The notes under the pieces: model-generated | Told to the model about the DNA's origin: nothing | The model's database searches: none | What the model saw: the letters and a program-made list of their open reading frames with translations, nothing else | Shown here: in pieces, positions 17,286 to 25,549 of the stretch | Numbering within the stretch: position 1 is the first letter of the stretch | How the letters are laid out: each line of letters starts with the position of its first letter | Assembly (NCBI RefSeq): GCF_000473105.1 | Contig: NZ_AXBB01000005.1 | Span: 124,001-188,000 of the forward strand | Length of the DNA: 64,000 nucleotides | Direction of reading: 5' to 3' | Source of the DNA: Phaeobacter inhibens DSM 16374 | GTDB lineage: Bacteria; Pseudomonadota; Alphaproteobacteria; Rhodobacterales; Rhodobacteraceae | Program-made: the position numbers and the translations under genes

Positions 17286-17339
17286 AATCGAAACTTTGAA
17301 ATCTGCGCCTCAGAATTTCTGAGGCTGACGGACGCATAG
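17286..17339. promoter_or_regulatory. Composite operator: LysR-like T-N11-A palindrome, copy 2
   Basis: In the 332-base gap between divergent paaZ2 and the SDR gene (17152-17483) the palindrome CCTCAGAATTTCTGAGG recurs at 17308-17324. AATCG (17286-17290) again lies 17 bases before it, and GACGCATAG again places CATAG (17335-17339) 10 bases after it. It is 157 bases from the paaZ2 start and 160 from the SDR start. Identical core and spacing to 9657-9710 argue for one regulator; the rest of the gap shows nothing else I can name. Confidence 0.72.
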
Positions 17340-17483
17340 ACCATCAGACATCGCTGATGCCCTACCTCAAGATTTTCGATGTGCAATTTTTGTCTGCCGC
17401 TGCGAGCTTGCCTGCGGATGGAGGGCACCCTGCGTGTCAATCCTCCCAGGTTGAACGTATCGCTCTAAGAAGGGGACAATGCC

Positions 17484-18593
17484 ATGACCGGTGCCACCTC
17501 GTCGCAAAACCTGAGACAGGCCTCCTTTGGCGGCACTGAACACACGGCTCGGCATATCTGCGTGGCGGGTGTTTCCGGGCTTGCGGGCGCACATATCGCC
17601 CGCGCCGCCCTCGCGTTGGGATGGCGTGTCACCGGCACATTGCGGGACGCGACAGATACCTCGAAAACTGTTCCGCTCATGGCCTTGCCCGGTGCCCGCG
17701 ACAGGCTCCGTCTAATATCCGCAGACACGGCCCAACCCGAAAGTTTCGCCGATGCGTTGAAGGGTAGCGATGCATTGGTCATCGCCTGCCTGCCGTCTAT
17801 TCGCAGCGCCCCGGACGGGACCCCCGCAAACGATCTGGATCCGCGCGCCGGGATGGCGCATTGCATAAACCCTACAAAAACAGCCTGCCGCAACCTGATC
17901 ACAGCGGCGGATCGCAACGGAATTGGCGATATCGTGCTTCTGTCGAGCACCGCTTCCACAGATCCGAACCCGCCCCCAGCGATCAAGAATGAACTGCGGC
18001 ACCATTCTGACCTTGAACACCAGATTGAGCAGAAGAAGTTCATAGCGGCGCAGAAAACCGCGATGGAAATTGCCGCGACACGTCTGGCACAGGACCGTGA
18101 CTTGCGTCTGGTTATTCTGCTCTCGGGCATGATCCTTGGCCCTGGGATACTGCCCTGCCATCATCAGGGTCATGTGCTGAGCCGTCTTCGCGATATGGCA
18201 GTCAATGCACGTCCGTGGCATCGCAACACGCCAAATGGGTCAATGTCGCTGATCCATCCGGCAGATTTGGCCAGGCAATGTCTGGCCGCTCTGCAAAAAC
18301 CCGAAGCGGAAGGCCGCTACTTTGCCGTCACAAAAAGTTGGCAATGGTCTGATATATATCAAGAGATATCAAATTTCGCACCCGAAAACGCCTTGCCCGC
18401 AGTTGTCCCCAAGGGGACAACTGCCGTAGCCACCACTGAGTTTGATTTCACCAGACGAGACAGCCTTGCACCGCCCCGTCACGGGTTGCCCGAGATGGTT
18501 TCCGGCTTTTATCACTGGCTGGATGATTGCAACGACGCAAAGCTGGACCATCCGGAAATTGGTGCTGAACCGGCAGGCGCCGTGTCCAGATAG
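17484..18593 (+). CDS. SDR-like NAD(P)-binding protein lacking the catalytic Tyr
   Basis: A 369-aa protein of the extended/atypical short-chain dehydrogenase superfamily. The nucleotide-binding glycines G29-x2-G32-x2-G35 (CVAGVSGLAGAHIAR) are present. The usual YxxxK becomes I187-A-A-Q-K191 (FIAAQKTAMEIAA), so the Lys is kept and the Tyr is not; LLSSTAS (about 152-158) supplies the Ser region. It is more likely a cofactor-binding regulator or chaperone, or uses another acid, than a standard reductase. ATG at 17484 follows AAGGGGACA. It diverges from paaZ2 across the shared palindrome, and its end lies four bases from the convergent transglycosylase gene. Confidence 0.72.
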   Translation: MTGATSSQNLRQASFGGTEHTARHICVAGVSGLAGAHIARAALALGWRVTGTLRDATDTSKTVPLMALPGARDRLRLISADTAQPESFADALKGSDALVIACLPSIRSAPDGTPANDLDPRAGMAHCINPTKTACRNLITAADRNGIGDIVLLSSTASTDPNPPPAIKNELRHHSDLEHQIEQKKFIAAQKTAMEIAATRLAQDRDLRLVILLSGMILGPGILPCHHQGHVLSRLRDMAVNARPWHRNTPNGSMSLIHPADLARQCLAALQKPEAEGRYFAVTKSWQWSDIYQEISNFAPENALPAVVPKGTTAVATTEFDFTRRDSLAPPRHGLPEMVSGFYHWLDDCNDAKLDHPEIGAEPAGAVSR

Positions 18594-18597
18594 TAGC

Positions 18598-19842
18598 TTA
18601 TCTGGACAGGTCGGCCTTCATTGCGGCACTTGGGAAGCAGGTTGCCTGTTGTCCGGTCGCCTCCTGCCAACGGCCGATCGAGCGGCGGGTCTTGAACCCC
18701 GCAAGCCCATCTGCGCCGCCAACATCGTAGTCGCGCCGTTCCAGTCCACGCTGCATGGCCGCCACGTCGGAACGCAGCATACTGTCCACCCGGCCCCAAG
18801 CGCCTCGAAAATCCTGCACACCAAACTGAATACGATCCCCGACATGCCCGACAAACAGCGCATAGAGATCGCTCTTGTTGTACTCTTTCAGCACATAGAA
18901 ATTCGGTGTCACAAGAAATGCCGGCCCGTTGCGCCCTGCCGGCATCATCAGATAGGCCACGCCATCACGTTCATGCGCGGGAAAGGCGCGGCCAGAACCG
19001 CGGTGAATGCCTAGCGCCTCCCACTCGCGAATGCTCTGCCCTTGATCAGGTCCTTCCAGAGCACAGGATACCGAGGCGGGCACTGAAACCTCAAAGCCCC
19101 AATCGCGAGTCTTGTCCCAGCCGTGTCGCGCCAAATATCCCCCGATTGAGGCGATCGTATCCGCTTCTGAGCGCCAAATATCGGCGCGCCCATCCCCATC
19201 GCCGTCTTCGGCAAACTTGAGGAAACTGGACGGCATGAACTGCGGCTGTCCCAGCGCGCCCGCCCAACTGCTCCGCATAGCCTGTTCCGGCGCATGACCT
19301 GCCTCAGCGATCTGCAGCGCGGCAATCAATTCTTGGCGGAAATAGTCAGCGCGGCGACTCATAAACCCCTTCGTGCCCAGAACTTCAAAGACGTTGTGAG
19401 GGATCTTTACCTGACCATACCCGCTCTCGCGGCCCCAGATCGCCAGAATGATCCGTCCCGGCACGCCGGTCCTGCGTTCGGTTTGTTGCAAGGCGGACGC
19501 GTGCCGCTTAGCCATCCGGCGCCCCATCGAGGTTGCGCCATCAACGGAACCGCGGTTGAAATATCGTCCCGGCGCGCCAAATTCCGCCTGACGCTGGCGG
19601 CGGGGCAAGGTCGCTTTGCTGCCGGGCGGCACCAGATCCGGCAAGTCCCAGTTCAATCTCACTTTGGAGAAGGCCGCATCAAATGTCGGGCGCCGTACCC
19701 CGGCCGCCCGCGCCTCGGGCCAAACCTCCTGCGCCAACCACTGCTGAAACTGCCTCTCGACCTTTGCGCGATCCACAGCCCACGCAGGCCCATATGGCAA
19801 CGCCAATAGGATCATCAGAAGTGATAGCAAACGAAACAACAT
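18598..19842 (-). CDS. Lytic murein transglycosylase, MltB family, with peptidoglycan-binding domain
   Basis: A 414-aa exported protein: signal peptide to about residue 23 (GPAWA-VD), SLT_2 domain with the catalytic Glu139 in AIWGRESGYG, the family's SSWAGALGQPQFMPSSF, a DGDGDGRADIW loop, and a C-terminal peptidoglycan-binding segment (QRGLERRDYDVGGADGLAGFKTRRSI). It cleaves glycan strands to 1,6-anhydro products in the periplasm. ATG at 19842 with GGAG eight bases upstream was chosen over a start at 19893. It is convergent with the SDR gene and 69 bases downstream of the lrp-type gene on the same strand. Confidence 0.92.
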   Translation of the reverse strand: MLFRLLSLLMILLALPYGPAWAVDRAKVERQFQQWLAQEVWPEARAAGVRRPTFDAAFSKVRLNWDLPDLVPPGSKATLPRRQRQAEFGAPGRYFNRGSVDGATSMGRRMAKRHASALQQTERRTGVPGRIILAIWGRESGYGQVKIPHNVFEVLGTKGFMSRRADYFRQELIAALQIAEAGHAPEQAMRSSWAGALGQPQFMPSSFLKFAEDGDGDGRADIWRSEADTIASIGGYLARHGWDKTRDWGFEVSVPASVSCALEGPDQGQSIREWEALGIHRGSGRAFPAHERDGVAYLMMPAGRNGPAFLVTPNFYVLKEYNKSDLYALFVGHVGDRIQFGVQDFRGAWGRVDSMLRSDVAAMQRGLERRDYDVGGADGLAGFKTRRSIGRWQEATGQQATCFPSAAMKADLSR

Positions 19843-19911
19843 CTCAGACACTCCATCCGGTTGATAACTGGGGCCGACGTGGCAACAAGGCATCGCCCTG
19901 CCAGTCTGATG

Positions 19912-20385
19912 TCATCCCGCGGAGACCGGAATTTCAAGGCTGACTTTCTTGCGCCCCATCACCACAGAGGTCCGGAAGCGACGCACATTTGAGTCCTCGA
20001 AAAACAACCGCTTGGTCAACTCTTCAAAGGCCTCCATATCCGACGCGGTGCAGATCAGACAGAAATCCGCCTCACCTGTCAGATAGTAGCACTGCTGAAC
20101 CATCGGTTCGGACCCTGCCCGGCGGGTGAAGGCGTCGATCTGATCCAACCGCTCCCGTTCCAGTTCCACCATCACCACAAATGTCATTGGCATACCGACC
20201 TTGGCCGGGTCAACCAATGCAATTTCATCCGTGATTACCTTGCGTTGGCGCAGCGATTTCAGGCGCCGCTGTACGGAGGCAGCCGACAACCCCGCCTGAG
20301 CCGCCATAGCCTCAAGCCCAAGCCGCGTATTGCGTTGCAGAAGCGTTAGAAGCGTCACATCCGCCTTATCGAGTTTTTCACCCAT
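19912..20385 (-). CDS. Lrp/AsnC-family transcriptional regulator
   Basis: A 157-aa protein: N-terminal helix-turn-helix (LLQRNTRLGLEAMAAQAGLSAASVQRRLKSLRQRKVI, about 13-50) and a C-terminal RAM ligand-binding domain (about 70-150). It diverges across 84 bases from the PLP lyase/amidohydrolase pair, which it most likely controls in response to an amino acid. The shared gap is AT-rich, with the promoter text TTGACCAGAACATAGCAATACTC near 20430-20453. Confidence 0.92.
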   Translation of the reverse strand: MGEKLDKADVTLLTLLQRNTRLGLEAMAAQAGLSAASVQRRLKSLRQRKVITDEIALVDPAKVGMPMTFVVMVELERERLDQIDAFTRRAGSEPMVQQCYYLTGEADFCLICTASDMEAFEELTKRLFFEDSNVRRFRTSVVMGRKKVSLEIPVSAG

Positions 20386-20469
20386 AGAACCTCATCAGAG
20401 TGCAATATTTTTTCGCATTTAGTCTAACTTTGACCAGAACATAGCAATACTCTTGCCTAGACTGATGAC

Positions 20470-21495
20470 ATGAACAAGATCAATGTCACGCTCGACCCCG
20501 CCAAGCCCCAACAGATGCTACACGCCTGCCCTGCGTATCGTCCCTCCCCGTTGGCCTTGCATGAGGTGGCCGGCCAGCAGGTCTGGATCAAGGATGAGAC
20601 CAATCGGATGGGCCTTGGGGCATTCAAGGCGATGGGCGGTGTCTATGCTGTCGCCGAGTTGTTGATGCGCGCAACCGGATTGACAGAGAATGACCTGACC
20701 AGTGACACCGGGCGGGCTGCAGCATCGAATGTGACCTTTGTCTGTGCGAGTGCTGGGAACCATGGCATGGCCGTTGCCGCCGGGGCACGGCTTTTTGGAG
20801 CGGCTTGCCGCATCCATCTCGCCGATACCGTACCTGAGGATTTTGTCCAGCGGCTGCGTGCCAAGGGCTCCGAAGTCGTCCGCTCCGGTGCGACCTATGA
20901 GGAGAGCATCGCCGCCGCCATCAAGGATGCAGAGGAAAGCGGCGCAGTTCACCTGGCCGATGGGTCCTGGCCCGGCTACACAGAGCCACCCCGTCTGGTG
21001 ATGGAAGGTTACACGGTGATCGCACAGGAAATGCGCGACAGTTTCGCAAGCTCGGGCCAATGGCCGACCCATGTCTACCTGCAGGCCGGTGTCGGCGGTC
21101 TGGCTGGAGCGATGGCCTATATGATCCGTGCCAATTGGACTGTTCAGCCCGAAATCATCGTGGTTGAACCCGACGCGGCTCCTTGCCTTCAGCAGAGCGC
21201 ACGCGCAGGTGAAATGGTGACGGTAGAAGGCCCGGTCTCCAATATGGGGCGTCTGGATTGCAAGACACCCTCGATGCTTGCCTACGAAATATTGTCCAAG
21301 GCAGCCGACCGATATGTGACGATCTCTGACTCAGCGGCGCTCAGAGGGGCTGAGATCTCCGCCACGCTTGGGATCGCAAGTACCCCATCCGGCGCTGCCG
21401 GGCTGACGGCTTTGGTTCAGGATCTGGAAGCAGGCACATCTCCTGACATGCGGCCACTGGTGATCCTTTCAGAAGGGGGCGTTGACGATGTCTGA
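20470..21495 (+). CDS. PLP-dependent fold-II ammonia-lyase, diaminopropionate ammonia-lyase-like
   Basis: A 341-aa enzyme. The PLP Lys lies in NRMGLGAFKAMGG (Lys about 55), the cofactor-ring Asn in CASAGNHGMAVA (about 94-105), and ATLGIASTPSGAAG is close to the C-terminal phosphate-side motif of diaminopropionate ammonia-lyases. Those enzymes turn 2,3-diaminopropionate into pyruvate and ammonia, and are about 400 aa, so this one is short and may act on another amino acid (threonine or hydroxyaspartate type). ATG at 20470. It overlaps the following amidohydrolase gene by eight bases, suggesting N-acyl amino acid hydrolysis followed by deamination. Confidence 0.82.
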   Translation: MNKINVTLDPAKPQQMLHACPAYRPSPLALHEVAGQQVWIKDETNRMGLGAFKAMGGVYAVAELLMRATGLTENDLTSDTGRAAASNVTFVCASAGNHGMAVAAGARLFGAACRIHLADTVPEDFVQRLRAKGSEVVRSGATYEESIAAAIKDAEESGAVHLADGSWPGYTEPPRLVMEGYTVIAQEMRDSFASSGQWPTHVYLQAGVGGLAGAMAYMIRANWTVQPEIIVVEPDAAPCLQQSARAGEMVTVEGPVSNMGRLDCKTPSMLAYEILSKAADRYVTISDSAALRGAEISATLGIASTPSGAAGLTALVQDLEAGTSPDMRPLVILSEGGVDDV

Positions 21496-22615
21496 GTTGG
21501 ATCTCGTCGCCTTTCGGCGTGATTTACATGCACATCCGGAAACAGGTTTTGACCTCACACGTACCTCAGATGCCATTGCCACAGAACTGGAGCAGGCCGG
21601 GCTGACGGTGACCCGCGGAATTGGTGGCACTGGTCTCGTGGCTACATTGACACGGGGTGAGTCCACCGCTGGGGTTGCGTTGCGCGCCGATATGGACGCG
21701 CTGCCGATTGAGGAAGCCACCAACCTCTCCTATCGCTCACGCCATCCCGGCCAGTTTCATGGCTGCGGTCACGACGGACACAGCACCATGCTACTGGGCG
21801 CTGCACTGCGTCTGGCGCATGATCCTGACTTCAACCAGACCGTCCATTTTCTCTTTCAACCGGACGAGGAAAACGGCACTGGCGCTGCGGCGATGATTGC
21901 CGATGGGCTGTTTGATCGCTTTGATATCACCCGGATCTATGGTCTTCACAACATGCCGGGGATGCCGCTTGGCCATTTCGCGACTGAAACCGGTGCGTTC
22001 TGTGCCTTTGAGGATAATTTCGAGATCCGCATCACCGGACGAGGCGGCCATGCCTCCATGCCAGAGAAAGCGATTGATCCAATCGTGACAGGCGCTGCGA
22101 TCGTCAGTCAACTGCAGACGATCACAGCGCGCTCCGTGTCAGCACGGGATCATTGCGTTGTTTCAGTCACGAATTTCGAAACCGACGGCGCGCGTAATAT
22201 TCTGGCCAGCAACGTATTGATTTCCGGAGACTGTCGGGGATTTGACGCCCATGTCTCCCACACGATCGAACAGCGCATACGCGACATCGCCAGTGGCATC
22301 TGCGCCGCACAAGGTGCCAACTGCGAGGTCACCTATTCAACATCGTTCCAGCCATTGGTGAATGACGCAGACGCAACCGCATTGGCCGTTGCTGCAGCAG
22401 GGTCCGCTGGCAGCATTGATGCGCAGTACGGGCGTGTGGGATTCTCAGAGGATTTTGCAGCCTTCCTCCAGCACCGCCCGGGCGCATTTATGTTGATGGG
22501 CAATGGCACAGAAGGCGCGCATGCCATGCAACTGCATAATCCGGGTTATGATTTTAATGACGACGCCATCGACCACGGCATCGCTTACTGGTGCGCCTTG
22601 GCTCGATCAGGCTGA
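21488..22615 (+). CDS. M20D-family amidohydrolase (hippurate hydrolase/IAA-amino acid hydrolase type)
   Basis: A 375-aa metal-dependent amidohydrolase. Visible M20D motifs: RADMDALP (about 61-68), GCGHDGHS (about 91-98) with the Cys and His ligands, PDEENGTGA (about 122-130) with the catalytic and ligand Glu, GLHNMPG, and a late LHNPGYDFND. These enzymes release amino acids from N-acyl conjugates. ATG at 21488, inside the end of the lyase gene, was preferred to the TTG at 21482; AAGGGGG lies before it. The 3' end overlaps the convergent kinase gene by nine bases. Confidence 0.92.
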   Translation: MSELDLVAFRRDLHAHPETGFDLTRTSDAIATELEQAGLTVTRGIGGTGLVATLTRGESTAGVALRADMDALPIEEATNLSYRSRHPGQFHGCGHDGHSTMLLGAALRLAHDPDFNQTVHFLFQPDEENGTGAAAMIADGLFDRFDITRIYGLHNMPGMPLGHFATETGAFCAFEDNFEIRITGRGGHASMPEKAIDPIVTGAAIVSQLQTITARSVSARDHCVVSVTNFETDGARNILASNVLISGDCRGFDAHVSHTIEQRIRDIASGICAAQGANCEVTYSTSFQPLVNDADATALAVAAAGSAGSIDAQYGRVGFSEDFAAFLQHRPGAFMLMGNGTEGAHAMQLHNPGYDFNDDAIDHGIAYWCALARSG

Positions 22616-23767
22616 CTTGTCGGTATGTTCGCGGGCGAACGGCAGGGTAAATTGCACCCGCATGCCATTGGAGCCATCCACCTCGGTTGTGCCTGCATAT
22701 TTTCCGACCATACTGCGGATCATGCGCCAGCCGAGAGAACCGGAACGTTCAGGTCGGGCATCGCCCTCGGCCAGGCCGTGCCCGTCATCCGCGATCACAA
22801 GTTGCAATGCGTCATCCTGTTCGGTCAACTCAACCAGAATATTCCCCTGCTCACGCCCGACAAAGGCGTGCTTGTAAGCGTTCGTCAGCAGCTCACCTGT
22901 CAGAAGGCCCAGATCAATCGCCATTGAGCTTGGGATCTCAATGTCATCGCCGCGCACCGATACCGCCACTTTGAGGATCTCGGAGCTGAACGCCCCCTCG
23001 GCATTGGCGGCGACCTCCTGCAGGAAGGGCAGCGCCTGCAGATGATCAACCCGCGCAGAACGCTGCAATTGTTCGTGCACACGGATCACCGATTGAACCC
23101 GCGCCTCCAGATCCGACAGCACAGAAACGGTTTCCGGTGCCTCAGCTCCTCTTCGGCTCATCCGGATCAGCGCGCCGATCAGAGCCAGATTGTTGCCGGT
23201 CCTATGATGGACCTCCTTCATCAGAAGATCCCGTTCCGTCAACGCTTCGAGCAGCACCCGATTCTGTTCAGCAAGTTCCGCAACGGGGTCAGCATCCCGG
23301 ATCTTGCTGATAGCGTCAGTCGCGGCCTGAGCGGCGGCGATCATTCCATCGCTTTTGACCGGACTCAGGAACAGAAGTTCGATCTCTGTGCCCTCCGGTC
23401 CGCTGCGTATCGCATGATGATCCGAAAGACGGGACAGCCCGCGCAACCCCAGCCCCAACCCCGGACCAGGCGCGACTCCGCCCCTACGGCCCCGCAAAAT
23501 ATCGTCGAGCCCATCAATCCCAGGCCCCTGATCTGTGATGATGGCCCGCATGGCCACCTTGTTGCCATGCTCCTGCAGGCTCAACCGGACCCGCCCGACA
23601 CTGGCATGCTGCTGGGCATTTCGAGCCGCCTCAAGCAATGCCGTCACCGCCCGCGTCTGGGAAAACGTCCCGAACTGCAAGGCCTTGGTAATCGCCATCG
23701 CGATAAAGCGTAACCTCAGAACATCTTGTTCTGTATCAATTTTCAAAGTGATCAGGGCGGTCGACAC
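22607..23767 (-). CDS. Hybrid sensor kinase: RsbT-like GHKL domain fused to a HisKA_2 histidine kinase
   Basis: A 386-aa soluble protein with two ATP-binding modules. Residues 1 to about 135 are an RsbT/RsbW-like GHKL domain (N-box EAARNAQQHA, DQGPGI at about 79-84, GLGLGLRG). A short coiled coil follows (about 158-180), then a HisKA_2 dimerisation region with the likely phosphoacceptor His187 in MKEVHHRTGNNLALI, and a second ATPase domain (ELLTNAYKHAF, DDGHG). It starts with GTG at 23767, four bases after the PP2C gene. As last gene of the rsbRST operon it is a candidate output that turns stressosome state into phosphotransfer; no response regulator lies nearby. Confidence 0.85.
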   Translation of the reverse strand: MSTALITLKIDTEQDVLRLRFIAMAITKALQFGTFSQTRAVTALLEAARNAQQHASVGRVRLSLQEHGNKVAMRAIITDQGPGIDGLDDILRGRRGGVAPGPGLGLGLRGLSRLSDHHAIRSGPEGTEIELLFLSPVKSDGMIAAAQAATDAISKIRDADPVAELAEQNRVLLEALTERDLLMKEVHHRTGNNLALIGALIRMSRRGAEAPETVSVLSDLEARVQSVIRVHEQLQRSARVDHLQALPFLQEVAANAEGAFSSEILKVAVSVRGDDIEIPSSMAIDLGLLTGELLTNAYKHAFVGREQGNILVELTEQDDALQLVIADDGHGLAEGDARPERSGSLGWRMIRSMVGKYAGTTEVDGSNGMRVQFTLPFAREHTDKSA

Positions 23768-23771
23768 GGGT

Positions 23772-24785
23772 CTACATCTCTTTCGCGATTTTAATGACAG
23801 CTAGACTGGCGTCGTCGCGACCCCTGAAATTCTCGGCCATGAGTTTTCCCGCAATCAACAGCGCCGAACGCATCAGCAGAGCGGGTTTCTCGTGGAGGTC
23901 CCGTAACGTCAGCAGACCATCGCTGTGCAGAATAACGGTATCACCGGGTTGCAGATCGACCTCATCCGAATACGGAGAAAGTGCGGGTCCTCCGAGATGG
24001 CCATCGCGGGTCGCAAATCTCTTCGTCTCGCCCAGCCGGGCGCGGATCGTCGCAATATTGCCAACGGAGGCATAGGACATGCGTCGCCCATCCGCAGCCA
24101 CAGCCACACAGGCCGCGACAGCACCACGTGTATCCGCAATATCGACAGAAATATCTGCCAAGGCCGCAGCAGGGGTACGACCCGGCTTGTGCCCAAAGGC
24201 GTGCAGAACCCGTTCAGCAGCATCCGCCGCCCGGTGACCATGGCCAAGCCCATCGCAGAGGATCAGATCCAGTCTGCCATCAGGGGTCGCATTGGGTGTC
24301 ACACATATCATATCCCAAGCGTCGCCACAGCGGGTTTCTCCGGGGTGGGTCACCAAAAGACCCGCGACCTCCATTGCGGTCGGCCGGTATGGGCGCAGTT
24401 GGAATTCACACGCAACAACTGTGCCCTCATCACGGTTTGAATAGATATCAAACTGATCCGACAACCGTTGCATCGCACCCAAACCCAGCCCTGCCGAGCC
24501 TTCGCTGCTGCTCCCGTCCCGCATCATTTTGTCGAGCGCATCGATCCCGGGTCCCTGATCCACGACGATCACCGCCAAACGCGGGCCACCGATGCCCGGC
24601 ATTCGCTGTAACAGACAACGCCCCCGTTTGGCATATCGCAGAACATTGGTCGCCGCCTCGCTGACAACGATGGCGATTTCTTCGGTCCGGGCCTGTGAAA
24701 ACCCCGCGACCTGCGCCAGCTGGCGCGCGTTGCGGCGACAGACCGAAACGTCGCTGGGGTCTGAAATGGGCAACCAATGGGTCAT
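23772..24785 (-). CDS. RsbX-like PP2C (SpoIIE-type) phosphatase with N-terminal GHKL domain
   Basis: A 337-aa protein: residues 1 to about 130 form an RsbT/RsbW-like ATPase (EAATNVLRYA N-box, DQGPGI, GSAGLGLGAMQ). Residues from about 150 form a SpoIIE-type PP2C with ILCDGLGHGHRAADAA (metal-binding Asp), ISYASVGN-like text (MSYASVGNIATI) and HSDGLL. RsbX resets stressosomes by dephosphorylating RsbS and RsbR. The fusion to a kinase-like domain means it could act in both directions or sense nucleotide state. It overlaps rsbT by four bases (ATGA). Confidence 0.88.
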   Translation of the reverse strand: MTHWLPISDPSDVSVCRRNARQLAQVAGFSQARTEEIAIVVSEAATNVLRYAKRGRCLLQRMPGIGGPRLAVIVVDQGPGIDALDKMMRDGSSSEGSAGLGLGAMQRLSDQFDIYSNRDEGTVVACEFQLRPYRPTAMEVAGLLVTHPGETRCGDAWDMICVTPNATPDGRLDLILCDGLGHGHRAADAAERVLHAFGHKPGRTPAAALADISVDIADTRGAVAACVAVAADGRRMSYASVGNIATIRARLGETKRFATRDGHLGGPALSPYSDEVDLQPGDTVILHSDGLLTLRDLHEKPALLMRSALLIAGKLMAENFRGRDDASLAVIKIAKEM

Positions 24786-25189
24786 ATCCGGGCCATCATC
24801 GTCACGCGTGTTCCTTTGCCTTCTTCGGTTTCGACCTCCAGCGCATCGCTCAGGCGTTTCGCGCCGCCCAGGCCGCGCCCCATGCTCCCTGCAGTGCTGA
24901 AACCATCGCTGAACGCAGCGTCCAGATCCGCAATCCCGGGCCCATTGTCGACACAGACCACGCTGATTGCGGACGGTTCACTGTGCATATAGATACGCGC
25001 TTCGCCTCCGCCACCATGCATCACCACATTTCTTGCAATTTCACTGACCGCAGTGACAAAGCGGGTTTTTTGAACGGTGCGCGTACCGCGCTGAGCCATT
25101 TCACGGCCAGCGATCCTGCGCACCTGAATAACATCGCGATCTCCGATCAGTGCATAAATACCGATCAGAACACCATCCGTGGGTATCAT
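24782..25189 (-). CDS. rsbT: RsbT-like serine/threonine kinase of the stressosome
   Basis: A 135-aa GHKL protein: N-box around SEIARNVVMHGGGG (about 50-63), G1 box VDNGPGI (about 80-86), G2 box GSMGRGLGGAKRLSD (about 100-114) and GKGTRVTM. RsbT binds the STAS scaffold, phosphorylates RsbS/RsbR upon stress and leaves to activate its target. ATG at 25189 overlaps the rsbS stop (ATGA), and its own end overlaps the phosphatase gene, so dosage is tightly coupled. Confidence 0.9.
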   Translation of the reverse strand: MIPTDGVLIGIYALIGDRDVIQVRRIAGREMAQRGTRTVQKTRFVTAVSEIARNVVMHGGGGEARIYMHSEPSAISVVCVDNGPGIADLDAAFSDGFSTAGSMGRGLGGAKRLSDALEVETEEGKGTRVTMMARI

Positions 25190-25548
25190 CCCCGACGTTC
25201 ACCGCGCAGATCGCGCAACGCATGTGTCAGGCTGAGAGCCGTTTTACTCTCGGGCAGGTCCATGCCCAATTCCACCAGTGTCATTGCCACTGCCGGGCGC
25301 ATGCCAACCACGTAGGTCTGGGCATCCAGCAGTTTTGATACGCTGGCCAACTGCGCCAGGATGCGACCAACGAAGGTATCGACAATCTCCAATGCGCTGA
25401 TATCCATGACCACCGCCCGGGCCGCTTCATCCACCACACGCTCGGAGAGGGCCTCCTGCAAATCCAGAATATCAGTGTCAGAAATGTCTTCCTGGATCGC
25501 CACCAACAGAACGCCTTCGACAAAGTAAATGGCCGACGCGCTGGACAT
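25186..25548 (-). CDS. rsbS: RsbS-like STAS-domain stressosome scaffold
   Basis: A 120-aa single STAS domain. The phosphorylation site region reads MDISALEIVDTFVGRIL; Thr58 takes the place of the Ser59 of Bacillus RsbS, so it can still be phosphorylated. VGMRPAVAMTLVELG matches the conserved second STAS face. ATG at 25548 was chosen; it lies one base after rsbR. With RsbR it should build the stressosome shell that holds RsbT. Confidence 0.9.
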   Translation of the reverse strand: MSSASAIYFVEGVLLVAIQEDISDTDILDLQEALSERVVDEAARAVVMDISALEIVDTFVGRILAQLASVSKLLDAQTYVVGMRPAVAMTLVELGMDLPESKTALSLTHALRDLRGERRG

Positions 25549-25549
25549 G

